From NCBI GenBank assembly GCA_000752215.1, contig CCFG01000011.1, positions 317,109-381,108 on the forward strand: 64,000 bases of DNA. Direction: 5' to 3'. The notes beneath the pieces were generated by a model. The model ran no database searches and was not told the DNA's origin. It worked only from the letters and a program-made list of their open reading frames with translations. Position numbers and translations under genes: made by a program. Below are positions 44,105 to 54,363 of this stretch, piece by piece. Within the stretch, counting starts at the first letter, position 1, and each line of letters opens with the position of its first letter. The stretch comes from a bacterium MS4. Lineage in GTDB: Bacteria; Bacillota; Clostridia; Oscillospirales; Acutalibacteraceae.

Positions 44105-45022
44105 TTATTCTGCAGCGCCGGCATCATTCGCCACCAGTTCCTTCAGGGATGTGGCAAGACCCGCAAAAGACTGGATGTTGGACGGAATTATAATCTTCGT
44201 GGCTTTTCCGTCTGCAGCCTTTTCAAACGCTTCCAGACTCTTGAGCGCAAGGACGCTGTCGCCCGGGTTAGACTCGTTCAAAAGCTTGATACTGTCCGCA
44301 TAGGCCTGCTGCACCAGCATGATCGCCTGCGCCTCGCCCTGTGCTTCACGGATTTTTGTTTCCTTTTCCGCATCCGCGCGCAGAATCGCGGATTCCTTCT
44401 CGCCTTCCGCGATCAGGATAGCGCTGCGCTTTTCGCCTTCCGCGGTGAGAATCTGGGCACGGCGCTCACGCTCGGCCTTCATCTGTTTCTCCATGGATTC
44501 CTGAATCTCCCTCGGCGGGATGATGTTTTTCAGCTCCACACGGTTGACTTTGATGCCCCACGCGTCGGTGGCTTCGTCAAGGATGGTGCGGATTTTCGTA
44601 TTGATGACGTCGCGGGAGGTCAGCGTATGATCCAGCTCCAGATCGCCGATGATGTTTCTCAGCGTGGTGGCGGACAAGTTTTCAATTGCGGAAATCGGCC
44701 GCTCTACGCCGTAGGCATAGAGCTTCGCGTCGGAAACCTGAAAATACACGACGGTGTCGATCTGCATGGTGACGTTATCCTTTGTGATAACGGGCTGCGG
44801 CGGGAAATCGATGACCTGCTCCTTTAAAGAAACCCTTTTTGAAATTTTGTCGATAAACGGGATTTTAAAGTGAAGGCCGGTCGTCCAAGTGCTGTTGTAA
44901 GCGCCGAGACGTTCCACCACATACACGTGCGCCTGAGGCACGACCTTGATATTGCTGATTAAGATGATAAGAACAATAATTGCAAGCGCGACCAGAAAAA
45001 TCGCCGCCAGATTGATTTCCAT
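44105..45022 (-). CDS. SPFH/band-7 membrane protein (QmcA/stomatin-like)
   Basis: 305-residue protein with one N-terminal membrane span (about residues 5-24) and an SPFH domain from VVPQAHVYVVERLGAY to about residue 190. A long coiled coil follows with repeated AEGEK/AEKE units (ILTAEGEKRSAILIAEGEKE, about 194-215), then a C-terminal tail. Family members form ring-like assemblies in membrane microdomains. It lies 1 base after an NfeD-family gene, a widespread pair, which supports a stomatin operon partner rather than HflK/C. Confidence 0.9.
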   Translation of the reverse strand: MEINLAAIFLVALAIIVLIILISNIKVVPQAHVYVVERLGAYNSTWTTGLHFKIPFIDKISKRVSLKEQVIDFPPQPVITKDNVTMQIDTVVYFQVSDAKLYAYGVERPISAIENLSATTLRNIIGDLELDHTLTSRDVINTKIRTILDEATDAWGIKVNRVELKNIIPPREIQESMEKQMKAERERRAQILTAEGEKRSAILIAEGEKESAILRADAEKETKIREAQGEAQAIMLVQQAYADSIKLLNESNPGDSVLALKSLEAFEKAADGKATKIIIPSNIQSFAGLATSLKELVANDAGAAE

Positions 45023-45023
45023 T

Positions 45024-45479
45024 CTATTCTTCCTCCTTCATTCCATTATGTACCGTTACAATCAGTTTAACCCCTTCGATTGCTTTGATCAGTACATGTT
45101 CTCCGATTTTTATGACCGAACCGTCTTCGCTCCGCGCCGTCCAGACGCTGCCCAGAACATTCACCTGTCCTACGCCCAGGGTATTGTTAATTTCGGCTAT
45201 CACAATGCCGTCCTTTCCAATATAGCGATCCGCATTGGTCTCTTCTTTCTTGAAATTCATCAGCTTTTTCACCAACGGCCTGGTGCTCACCAGCGTAATG
45301 GCGGTTACCACCACAAACACCACCGTTTGGGTCCAAAGCTCGGCTCCGCAGAGGTTTGCAATCAGCGCGCCGACCCCGCCTGCAACAAACCAGATGGAAA
45401 CCAGCTGAGCGGTAGAGCCTTCGACGACTGCCGCGACAATAATCACCGCGAGCCAAAAGTAAGGCAAATATGTCTCCAT
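45024..45479 (-). CDS. NfeD-family membrane protein
   Basis: 151 residues: about three membrane spans in the first 75 residues (YFWLAVIIVAAVVEGSTAQL and following), then a C-terminal OB-fold NfeD domain with GKDGIVIAEINNTLGVGQVN and GSVWTARSEDGSVIKIGEHV. This is the short NfeD form without the ClpP-like protease domain. It is paired with the SPFH gene just downstream. GGAAGGAG precedes ATG. Confidence 0.9.
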   Translation of the reverse strand: METYLPYFWLAVIIVAAVVEGSTAQLVSIWFVAGGVGALIANLCGAELWTQTVVFVVVTAITLVSTRPLVKKLMNFKKEETNADRYIGKDGIVIAEINNTLGVGQVNVLGSVWTARSEDGSVIKIGEHVLIKAIEGVKLIVTVHNGMKEEE

Positions 45480-45506
45480 GTTTTCACTCCTTCCGGTGTT
45501 GCATTT

Positions 45507-45535
45507 ATCTTACCACAATTCCAATATGAAAACAA
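45507..45535 (-). promoter_or_regulatory. Promoter for nfeD-SPFH unit
   Basis: Minus-strand TTGTTT (45530-45535) and TAAGAT (45507-45512), 17-base spacer. Confidence 0.5.
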
Positions 45536-45601
45536 CAACGCCAAATCGTCAAAAAAGACGGTTTTGGCCCGTTTTTTACCGGGCAGATAAGTCCATCCCC
45601 T

Positions 45602-45653
45602 CGGCCCGGATTGGGGCTGAGTAAGCCGGGACGGCTCGCGCTTGGCCGGGCCG
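45602..45653. repeat. GC-rich nested inverted repeat
   Basis: Perfect arms CGGCCCGG / CCGGGCCG (45602-45609 with 45646-45653) enclose a second AGCCG / CGGCT stem (45624-45628 with 45632-45636). No T tract follows on either strand, so it is not a normal terminator. Function unknown. Confidence 0.6.
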
Positions 45654-45669
45654 TGGAGGAACAAACAAG

Positions 45670-45703
45670 AAAAGGACGGGCGCCAAAAAGCGTCCGTCCT
45701 TTT
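45670..45703 (-). terminator. Intrinsic terminator after groEL
   Basis: Stem AAAAGGACGG / CCGTCCTTTT followed by a T-rich tail on the minus strand, 20 bases past the groEL stop. Confidence 0.8.
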
Positions 45704-45722
45704 GAAATACTGTTATTTACGA

Positions 45723-47360
<1,638 letters not shown>

Positions 47361-47396
47361 TTATTTCCTCCAATATCAATTTATGATCTCTATCAA

Positions 47397-47739
<343 letters not shown>

Positions 47740-47744
47740 GATAT

Positions 47745-47773
47745 ATTCTATATACTTATGTCCGGAAAATCAA
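47745..47773 (-). promoter_or_regulatory. Sigma-A promoter for groES-groEL
   Basis: Minus-strand TTGATT (47768-47773) and TAGAAT (47745-47750), 17-base spacer, placing the start of transcription at the CIRCE edge. Confidence 0.7.
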
Positions 47774-47838
47774 GTGCTTTTTTCTAAAAATCTTCAATTT
47801 CATAAATTATTTACAATTATTGTGAATTTTTTAGATTT

Positions 47839-48741
47839 CTAAACCGGGACAATAAAATTAACCGCGTTAGGAACCACCTCAAAACGGAGGCTTCTGATTA
47901 CGGCGCACTCGCCGTCAAAATTGGCGATGGCCAGGTTCGGCGCTGTGATTTCCATTTTCTTTCCCCGGCAAAACGTCAGAAGGCTTCTGAATTTTTCGGA
48001 TTCCAGATGTCCGCCGTTTTTGTAGATCCTAATCAGGGGCGGAATTTTATACAGGGGCGGCTTTTTGATCAGCACAAAATCCAGCAGCCCGTCGTCCGGA
48101 ACGGCCTGCGGCGCGCCGCAAAAGCCCCCGCCGTAATACTTTCCGCTGCCGGCCAGAGCGAACAGATAAGTGCCGTTAAACCTTTTGCCGCCGTCGATCA
48201 GAATCTCCAGCTGTTCGCCCAGTTTTCCGGCAAGCACTTTTGCAACCGCCAGATTATAGGCCATAGGCCCGCTGATAAAGGGAATGTCCTTGAATTTCAC
48301 CATTTCAAAAGCGACCCTGGCGTCCAGCCCCACGGAACAAAGGTTAATGGAATACTGCCCGTTGGAATGAATCATATCCACGGAGCGGGAGTGTGCTTTC
48401 AACTGCTTTTTCAAAGATAAAAAGTTCGCGGATTCCCCAAAAGTTTTGATATAGTCATTGCCGGAACCGCAGGGAAAAATTCCTACCTCGGCATTTTTTC
48501 TCCCGATCGCGCCGGCCGCCGTCTCGCTCAGCGTCCCGTCTCCTCCGACAGCGTAAATCCGGACCGCATCCCCTTTTCCGCTCTCTGTTTCCGCAAGCTC
48601 GGTGGCATGCTTCGGCCTTTCAGTGACATAACACGAAAATTCGATTCCGTTCGCGTCCAGATATTTGCGGATAGCAGGAAACACAGTATCATAAGCATTC
48701 TTTTTACCGGCGACGGGATTTACAATAAATACATACCGCAT
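47839..48741 (-). CDS. Diacylglycerol/lipid kinase family protein
   Basis: 300-residue protein of the DAGK_cat (YegS/DgkB) family, phosphorylating a lipid such as diacylglycerol. It has VNPVAGKKNAYD at the N-terminus, the nucleotide loop VGGDGTLSETAAG, and FPCGSGNDYIKTFG. The C-terminal beta sandwich has DFVLIKKPPLYKIPPLIRIY. ATG at 48741 follows GGAGG by 6 bases. Substrate is inferred from family only. Confidence 0.9.
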   Translation of the reverse strand: MRYVFIVNPVAGKKNAYDTVFPAIRKYLDANGIEFSCYVTERPKHATELAETESGKGDAVRIYAVGGDGTLSETAAGAIGRKNAEVGIFPCGSGNDYIKTFGESANFLSLKKQLKAHSRSVDMIHSNGQYSINLCSVGLDARVAFEMVKFKDIPFISGPMAYNLAVAKVLAGKLGEQLEILIDGGKRFNGTYLFALAGSGKYYGGGFCGAPQAVPDDGLLDFVLIKKPPLYKIPPLIRIYKNGGHLESEKFRSLLTFCRGKKMEITAPNLAIANFDGECAVIRSLRFEVVPNAVNFIVPV

Positions 48742-48773
48742 GATAGCCTCCAGCTGAAATGATTTGAGGAATA

Positions 48774-49892
48774 TTATTTGAAATACATGTAGTATTGGCA
48801 TTTAATCATGCCGTTGTAAAGCTTTCTGCGCCGGTCGGCCTTGCGGCCGTAACAATCTTCAAAGGTCTCGTCCGGGCTGATAATGGAGTAGCTCCATCCA
48901 TGCCTTTGTTCAAAAACGCTGCCCATGGTCCTGTAAAGCTCTTCCGCCTGACGCATGTCCAAAAGGCGCTCCCCATAGGGCGGGTTACAGATCACGCAGC
49001 CGTATTCGCCCACCGGCGTGAAATCCTCTATCCCCCGTTTTTCCGCGTGAATCTGGGAAATAACTCCGGCCTTTTTCGCATTTTCCAGCGTGAGCGTGAC
49101 CGCCGCGCCGTCAATGTCGTAGCCGTGAGCGGTAAACGGAGCGTCGCGCAGGACCATACTCTGCGCGCGTACCTTTTCCTTTTGCCAAAGGGTCTTATCG
49201 ATACAGTCCCAGCGTTCGGCGGAAAAATGACGCTGCAGGCCCGGGGCGATATTCAGCGCGTACATGGCGGCCTCGATCAGAAGCGTACCGGAACCGCAGA
49301 ACGGGTCGATAAAATTCGCGTCGTGCCGTACGCGGGAAAGATGCACCATGCAGGCGGCAAGCGTCTCCTTAATCGGCGCCTCCGTGGAGCTTGCGCGGTA
49401 TCCCCGCTTGTGAAGCCCCTCTCCGGAGGTATCGATCATGATGCTGACCTGGTCTTTCATGATCAGGAACTGAACCTGATAAAGCGTTCCCGTCTCCTCG
49501 AACCAGCCGACATGGTACTTTTGCTTCAAACGCTCCACAATCGCTTTTTTGATGATGGACTGGCAGTCGGGAACGCTGGACAGCTTGGAACTCAGGCTGC
49601 GTCCCTTGACCGGGAAACGGTCGTCTTTCCCGATCCACCGCTCCCACGGCAGGGCCTTTACCCCCTGAAAGAGCTCCTCAAAGCTGAGCGCCCGGAAATT
49701 TCCCATCTGCACCAGCACGCGTTCCCCGTAACGCGACCAGAGATTTGCCCGGACAAGCATTTCGTCGGAGCCGTCAAAAACGACCCGTCCGTTCTGGGGC
49801 TCCACATTTTTCGCGTCCATTGCACGCAGTTCTTCCGCCACAAGGCCTTCCACCCCGAGAAGGCAGGGGCATACCAATTTAAAATGATCCAT
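48774..49892 (-). CDS. THUMP-domain rRNA adenine/guanine N-methyltransferase (YpsC/RlmL-like)
   Basis: 372-residue SAM-dependent methyltransferase. The N-terminal THUMP-like RNA-binding region runs to about residue 160. The catalytic domain has DPFCGSGTLLIEAAMY (SAM loop) and VICNPPYGERLLD, the NPPY motif of N-methylating enzymes. It is the half-length YpsC form rather than the fused RlmKL. Target is likely 23S rRNA by homology. ATG at 49892 has GGAG 6 bases upstream. It is preceded by the hpf terminator. Confidence 0.88.
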   Translation of the reverse strand: MDHFKLVCPCLLGVEGLVAEELRAMDAKNVEPQNGRVVFDGSDEMLVRANLWSRYGERVLVQMGNFRALSFEELFQGVKALPWERWIGKDDRFPVKGRSLSSKLSSVPDCQSIIKKAIVERLKQKYHVGWFEETGTLYQVQFLIMKDQVSIMIDTSGEGLHKRGYRASSTEAPIKETLAACMVHLSRVRHDANFIDPFCGSGTLLIEAAMYALNIAPGLQRHFSAERWDCIDKTLWQKEKVRAQSMVLRDAPFTAHGYDIDGAAVTLTLENAKKAGVISQIHAEKRGIEDFTPVGEYGCVICNPPYGERLLDMRQAEELYRTMGSVFEQRHGWSYSIISPDETFEDCYGRKADRRRKLYNGMIKCQYYMYFK

Positions 49893-49909
49893 ATTCCACT
49901 CCAAAATTA

Positions 49910-49942
49910 AAATATGGGGCTGCGACAGTACGCAGCCCCAAT
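49910..49942 (-). terminator. Intrinsic terminator after hpf
   Basis: Perfect 9-bp stem GGGGCTGCG / CGCAGCCCC (49916-49924 with 49931-49939), with a T-rich minus-strand tail. Confidence 0.8.
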
Positions 49943-50012
49943 CGTTATAGAAAACTATTCTCTATCAGGCACCGTGCTTTATCACCAAAACAGTGCGGGT
50001 GCGAATATTCTA

Positions 50013-50549
50013 TTATTCCGTATCCGGCTCCAATAATCCGTAATTCCCGTCCTTGCGCTTATAAACCACATTGATTTCTCCGCTTTGCTCGTCACGGAAC
50101 ATAAAGAACTGGTGACCGAGCAGATTCATTTGAAGAATCGCTTCCTCCGTGCTGAGAGGCTTTACAAAAAAGTGCTTGGTACGAACGATCTTATATTCGC
50201 TGTCGTCCTCTTCGGCAGTATGCAGATAATCCTGTACATACTGGTCAAGTGCGGCAGAATGGATTTCTTTCTCAAGCCTTGTCTTATTTTTACGGATTTG
50301 TCTGCCCAGCGCGCTGACAACCTGATCCAACGCATCGTTCATCTCAAAGTCCGTTGCTTCCGCACGATAAATCATTCCCCGCGATTTAATCGTAATTTCG
50401 ACCGTCTGGCGGTTCCTTTCCAGCGTTACCACCACATTGGCCTGCGCGTCATCATCGAAAACCCTGTCAAAGCGCGACAGCTTCTTTGCAGCCAACTCCT
50501 TAAAATTATCCCTTAGATTGACCTTCCTGCCAGTAACAGTAATCTTCAT
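50013..50549 (-). CDS. hpf: Ribosome hibernation promoting factor, long form
   Basis: 178-residue long HPF that dimerises 70S ribosomes to 100S in starvation. The N-terminal S30AE domain (about 1-110) starts MKITVTGRKVNLRDNFKELA. The C-terminal dimerisation domain (about 120-175) has KHFFVKPLSTEEAILQMNLL and GHQFFMFRDEQSGEINVVYK. A -35/-10 pair TTGCCG (50615-50620) and TATAAG (50593-50598), spaced 16, lies upstream on the minus strand. Confidence 0.95.
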   Translation of the reverse strand: MKITVTGRKVNLRDNFKELAAKKLSRFDRVFDDDAQANVVVTLERNRQTVEITIKSRGMIYRAEATDFEMNDALDQVVSALGRQIRKNKTRLEKEIHSAALDQYVQDYLHTAEEDDSEYKIVRTKHFFVKPLSTEEAILQMNLLGHQFFMFRDEQSGEINVVYKRKDGNYGLLEPDTE

Positions 50550-50592
50550 ATGAACATCTCCTTTTTCTATTCTTAAAAAAGAATATCGACTA

Positions 50593-50620
50593 CTTATAAT
50601 ATACCATAATCATACGGCAA
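50593..50620 (-). promoter_or_regulatory. Tentative promoter for hpf
   Basis: Minus-strand TTGCCG and TATAAG with a 16-base spacer. Overlapping AT-rich hexamers make the exact -10 uncertain. Confidence 0.4.
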
Positions 50621-50638
50621 ATAAAAGCGTCATGAAAT

Positions 50639-51481
50639 TTAAATGGTAATTTTCTTGTGACGGGTCACGTGACAGCCTACGTTGACCGCTACCGGCAGCC
50701 CGGCAATGTGAGTGGGAAACTGCTCGATGTTCACCGCAAGAGCCGTTGTAAGCCCGCCAAAGCCCTGAGGGCCTACGTTCAGCTCATTGACCCTTTCGAG
50801 CATCCGCTTCTCCAGATCGGCATAAAACGGGTCGGAATTCCGCTGTGAAACCGGGCGGCAGAGCGCCTGTTTTGCCAACAGCGCACATTTTTCAAAATCG
50901 CCGCCGATGCCCACTCCCAAAACAACCGGCGGGCACGGGTTTCCGCCCGCGGCCCGAACCGTTTCCGCGACAAAATCGATGATTTCATCCACGCCCGCGG
51001 ACGGGGTAAACATTTTGATCCGGCTCATATTTTCGCTGCCGAAGCCTTTCGGAGCCGCGGTAATCGTAAGCTTGTCCCCGGGAACCAGGCGCAGATGGAT
51101 GACGGCTGGCGTGTTGTCCCCCGTATTCCCCCTGCGGATAGGATCCGCGGCCACCGAACAGCGCAGCCTGCCTTCGAGATACCCCTGACGCACCCCTTCG
51201 TTGACGGCGTCCTCAAACGAGCCGCCTGTTAAGTGAACCTCCTGCCCGATTTCGGCAAAAACCACAGCCATGCCCGTGTCCTGACAGATGGGGATTTCGA
51301 GCTCCCGCGCGGCATTCATATTTTCGCACAGATCGCACAGAACGGCCTTACCGATCGGGGACGTTTCCTTCTGCGAGGCGGCGGCGATACAGCTTTCAAG
51401 GTCCTCCGGCAGAACGCGGTTCGCGTCAATAAAAAGCTGTTTAAGCGCTTCGGTAATCTGTGAAACATCAATCTCTCTCAT
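50639..51481 (-). CDS. fumA: Fumarate hydratase class I, alpha subunit
   Basis: 280-residue catalytic subunit of the two-subunit [4Fe-4S] fumarase, which interconverts fumarate and malate. It has IPICQDTGMAVVF, GNTGDNTPAVIHL and GVGIGGDFEKCALLAK, with Cys residues positioned for cluster binding. ATG at 51481 follows GAGGGA by 6 bases. The beta subunit that normally follows is absent: hpf comes next. It ends at 50639 after the amidohydrolase gene, 10 bases downstream of it. Related L-tartrate dehydratase alpha subunits are an alternative. Confidence 0.87.
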   Translation of the reverse strand: MREIDVSQITEALKQLFIDANRVLPEDLESCIAAASQKETSPIGKAVLCDLCENMNAARELEIPICQDTGMAVVFAEIGQEVHLTGGSFEDAVNEGVRQGYLEGRLRCSVAADPIRRGNTGDNTPAVIHLRLVPGDKLTITAAPKGFGSENMSRIKMFTPSAGVDEIIDFVAETVRAAGGNPCPPVVLGVGIGGDFEKCALLAKQALCRPVSQRNSDPFYADLEKRMLERVNELNVGPQGFGGLTTALAVNIEQFPTHIAGLPVAVNVGCHVTRHKKITI

Positions 51482-51491
51482 ATGCATTCCC

Positions 51492-52646
51492 TCATTGAAT
51501 GATTTTTCCGTTGGCGATCACATAGTTCGGTTTGGAAGTCATTTCGAGCGGATTGCCGTCAAAGACGACCATATCCGCGTCTTTTCCGGGTTCAATCGAA
51601 CCCACCCTGCCGTCAATTCCGCAGATTTTCGCCGGGTTGATGGTAATCGCCTTTAAAGCGTCCTCATAGCGCATTCCCTCGCGCACAGCAAGCGCCGCAC
51701 AGGTCGGAAGATACTGCAGCGGAACGACGGGATGATCGGTGATAATCGCTATAAGGATTCCCGCATTTGCGAGAATTCCCGGATTTTGCGGCGTTAAATT
51801 TTTCAGCTCCGGTTTGGAGCGGTCGCAAAGGAAGGGACCGGCCAGTACCCGTACACCGTCCTTTGCCAGCGAATCCGCAATCAGGTGCCCCTCCGTACCG
51901 TGGACAATCACGTAATTCAGGTGAAATTCTTTGGCAATGCGGATGGCGGTAAAAATATCGTCGGCGCGGTGCGCGTGGAAATGCACCTCTATTTCGCCCC
52001 TGAGAGCGGGAAGCAGTGCTTCGGACTTCATATCGAATTCGGGCGCGTCAAAATCCTCGTCTGTCTCCGAGCGCTCCAGATCCTTCTGATACCGCTGCGC
52101 CTTGAAAAGCTCCTCGCGAATCAGGGCGGCTGTCGCCATCCTTGTGGAGGGGGCAAGATTTTTACCGTGATATACGGATTTTGGATTCTCCCCCAGCGCC
52201 ATTTTAATGGCAACAGGAGCTTTTACAAGCATGTCGTCGATCCGGCCCCCGCAGGTTTTGATCGCGGCGAGCTGGCCGCCGACCGGGTTGGCGCTGCCGG
52301 GACCGGTCACAACCGTCGTAACACCGGCGGCAAGGCCTTCGCTGAAGCAGCGGTCGATGGGATTGATTGCGTCAATGGCGCGCAGCTGCGGCGTAACGGG
52401 ATCTGTTTCCTCGTTTCCGTCGTCCCCCTCAAAAGTAAGGCCGTCCTCCCACATGCCGAGATGCGTGTGCGCGTCCACAAAGCCCGGATAAACCCCCGCT
52501 CCCTGAACGTCGAGGACCTCCTCATCCTGTCCGGGCCGTACGGAGCCGGAGCCCAAAGAATCGATTTTATCGCCTTTTGTGCGAACCCAGCCGTCTTCTA
52601 TGACTTTGCCCGCCATCGTATAGATTTTCGCATGAATGATCAGCAT
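51492..52646 (-). CDS. Metal-dependent amidohydrolase
   Basis: 384-residue cytosolic enzyme of the imidazolonepropionase-like amidohydrolase group. Metal ligands are visible in VDAHTHLGMW (HxH), EVHFHAHRADD, VHGTEGH and ITDHPVVPL. The C-terminus returns to the small beta domain with PGKDADMVVFDGNPLE. The substrate is unknown. ATG at 52646 follows GGAGG. The longer frame upstream covers a terminator. It is 10 bases upstream of the fumarase alpha gene. Confidence 0.85.
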   Translation of the reverse strand: MLIIHAKIYTMAGKVIEDGWVRTKGDKIDSLGSGSVRPGQDEEVLDVQGAGVYPGFVDAHTHLGMWEDGLTFEGDDGNEETDPVTPQLRAIDAINPIDRCFSEGLAAGVTTVVTGPGSANPVGGQLAAIKTCGGRIDDMLVKAPVAIKMALGENPKSVYHGKNLAPSTRMATAALIREELFKAQRYQKDLERSETDEDFDAPEFDMKSEALLPALRGEIEVHFHAHRADDIFTAIRIAKEFHLNYVIVHGTEGHLIADSLAKDGVRVLAGPFLCDRSKPELKNLTPQNPGILANAGILIAIITDHPVVPLQYLPTCAALAVREGMRYEDALKAITINPAKICGIDGRVGSIEPGKDADMVVFDGNPLEMTSKPNYVIANGKIIQ

Positions 52647-52660
52647 TGTTTTTCCTCCAA

Positions 52661-52688
52661 CAAAAAAGCGGAGTGCGTGCACTCCGCT
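52661..52688 (-). terminator. Intrinsic terminator after S1-domain gene
   Basis: Perfect 10-bp stem AGCGGAGTGC / GCACTCCGCT with a 2-base loop and T6 on the minus strand. Confidence 0.85.
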
Positions 52689-52692
52689 CAAA

Positions 52693-53136
52693 TTATTTCG
52701 ACTGGCCGGAACCGCCGTGCTTGGAAAAGCCACCGCGCTTTGACTCCACACACCTTTTCAGATCCGACATCTTTTCATCACTTGTCTGCTTGAACTTGGA
52801 CATCATATCCTCAAAGCTTGTCGCTTCGCTTCTCCTGCCCTGCCACTCATAGCTTCCCGGTCTGGATACGCGTGGAGCGGGAGCATTGCTTCGCGGTGCG
52901 GGTGGAATGGCCTTTTTCATGGAAAGGCTGACTTTCCCGTCTTCGCTGATGCTCATTACCTTGACTTTCACCATTTGGTTTTCAGTCACGAAGTCGCGTA
53001 TTTCCTTAACAAAGGTGGGTGCGACTTCCGAAATGTGCACCATACCGGTTTTGCCGCCCGGCAGCTCTACAAAAGCGCCGAATTTTGTAATGCCCGTAAC
53101 TTTTCCTTCCAGGATCGTTCCTACCTCAAGCTGCAT
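52693..53136 (-). CDS. S1-domain RNA-binding protein (YabR/CvfD-like)
   Basis: 147-residue protein with one S1 domain (residues 1-75: VGTILEGKVTGITKFGAFVE and GKVSLSMKKA), then a basic, Pro/Ser/Arg-rich tail that ends KRGGFSKHGGSGQSK. Proteins of this type bind RNA or ribosomes and lie after divIC in many Firmicutes (yabR). Ends at its terminator. Confidence 0.9.
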   Translation of the reverse strand: MQLEVGTILEGKVTGITKFGAFVELPGGKTGMVHISEVAPTFVKEIRDFVTENQMVKVKVMSISEDGKVSLSMKKAIPPAPRSNAPAPRVSRPGSYEWQGRRSEATSFEDMMSKFKQTSDEKMSDLKRCVESKRGGFSKHGGSGQSK

Positions 53137-53169
53137 ATGTAAGTGATTTCCTCCTTAATAATAGAGCGA

Positions 53170-53472
53170 TTAATTCCCTGCAATATTAACAAAAACACGT
53201 TCTCCCGGCTTGGCAAAATTCAGGCTTTCGCGCGCAACACGTTCAATATAATCGCTGTTACCATTTGCGCCTGTGCTCAGAGCATGTTTTATGTCCTCGT
53301 TTTTTACCTGCTGAATGACGATCTTCTGCTTAACGGCCGCAAGTTCCTGGCGTTTCTGACTGATCTGAACCTGTTGATTAACAAGCGCAACAATCGTATA
53401 GATTGCAAAAGCAAAGATAGCCGTACGCAGCAAAAAACTGCCCTTTTGCTTTTTTTTCTTGATAACCTTCAT
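53170..53472 (-). CDS. divIC: Septum formation initiator FtsB/DivIC
   Basis: 100-residue bitopic membrane protein of the divisome. A basic N-terminus KVIKKKKQKGSF is followed by one span (about 14-31), then a coiled coil QISQKRQELAAVKQKIVIQQ and the conserved YIERVARESLNFAKPGE end. It lies between yabQ and the S1 gene as in Bacillus. GGAGG upstream. Confidence 0.9.
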   Translation of the reverse strand: MKVIKKKKQKGSFLLRTAIFAFAIYTIVALVNQQVQISQKRQELAAVKQKIVIQQVKNEDIKHALSTGANGNSDYIERVARESLNFAKPGERVFVNIAGN

Positions 53473-53475
53473 AAC

Positions 53476-54012
53476 TCAGCGGCGCCTCCTAAGCTTTGCT
53501 GTCTTTTTCCGCTTCTTTTTCTTTTTCCGTTCAGGCTTTGCTTTGAAATGATTATACACTATTTCGCGGTGATGTTTCAAGCGTTTTTTCAGATTTGACG
53601 CGACTATTTTTGTATTCTTACCAATTTTCTTCAGAACAGAGAGAAGCAAATGAGATATTTTAGCAATTAATTTCTTAATAGGAACAATAATGAACTTTCG
53701 GACGATTCTCGCTATCAAACGGAACACACGGTAGGTTACCGTGCCTACCGTCAAATAATACAGGCACCAGCCGATTCCTTCCCCCGCCAGAATATAAAAC
53801 CTTACTTCTCCGTAATTGACGCCCAGGGCAAGCAGGAAGGTAACAAACGCCGCCGTGACCATATAGAACAGGTCCTGAAAAAACACGGCGCGGCGCTCCG
53901 ACTGAAATACGGTGCGAAAGATGCGAAAAATATCATAATACGCGCCCAGGAATACACCGGCAACAATGGCAATGACAAACCCCTGTAACTGGGCAGTGAG
54001 AGATAAATTCAA
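53476..54012 (-). CDS. yabQ: Spore cortex biosynthesis protein YabQ
   Basis: 178-residue membrane protein with about four spans (from LQGFVIAIVAGVFLGAYYDI). It ends in a very basic Lys/Arg-rich tail of about 30 residues (EKKKKKRKKTAKLRRRR). YabQ is needed for cortex assembly in Bacillus. It is 3 bases before divIC and 14 bases after yabP. Confidence 0.88.
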   Translation of the reverse strand: MNLSLTAQLQGFVIAIVAGVFLGAYYDIFRIFRTVFQSERRAVFFQDLFYMVTAAFVTFLLALGVNYGEVRFYILAGEGIGWCLYYLTVGTVTYRVFRLIARIVRKFIIVPIKKLIAKISHLLLSVLKKIGKNTKIVASNLKKRLKHHREIVYNHFKAKPERKKKKKRKKTAKLRRRR

Positions 54013-54026
54013 ATAACCTCACTCCC

Positions 54027-54305
54027 CTATTTAAACAGCCTCGAGAAAAAGCCGCCTGAAAGCTGATTTTCAACATAGGACATCGCGCTGATATCGCCGG
54101 TCAAGGTCAGTTCGCCGGTTTCAATATTCAATTTATTGATCTGCAGTTTTGTCCCCTTAATAATCAGCTGGCCAAGGTCGGTGTAAGCGACAATGGTCTG
54201 TTCGTCAAAGCTGTCAACATTGGAAACGCCGGTGGCAGTCAGCGCGCGACGGTTTTCAAGGATCAGGCTGTGCGGTACTTTTACAGACTTTTTTTCTTCA
54301 GCCAT
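54027..54305 (-). CDS. yabP: Sporulation protein YabP
   Basis: 92-residue mother-cell sporulation protein of the YabP/YqfC family: PHSLILENRRALTATGVSNV, then DEQTIVAYTDLGQLIIKG and LNIETGELTLTGDISAMSY. It is transcribed with yabQ. A SigE-like promoter sits in the gap before it. GGAGGG upstream of ATG. Confidence 0.92.
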   Translation of the reverse strand: MAEEKKSVKVPHSLILENRRALTATGVSNVDSFDEQTIVAYTDLGQLIIKGTKLQINKLNIETGELTLTGDISAMSYVENQLSGGFFSRLFK

Positions 54306-54334
54306 TTCAAGACCCTCCTATTCATTCATACCAA

Positions 54335-54363
54335 TTTGTATGCATAAATGGAAGGACATATAC
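54335..54363 (-). promoter_or_regulatory. SigE-like promoter for yabP-yabQ
   Basis: Minus-strand GTATATG (54357-54363) and CATACAAA (54335-54342), spaced 14 bases, close to the SigE consensus of KMATATT and CATACAMT. It fills the rqcP-yabP gap. Confidence 0.6.
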
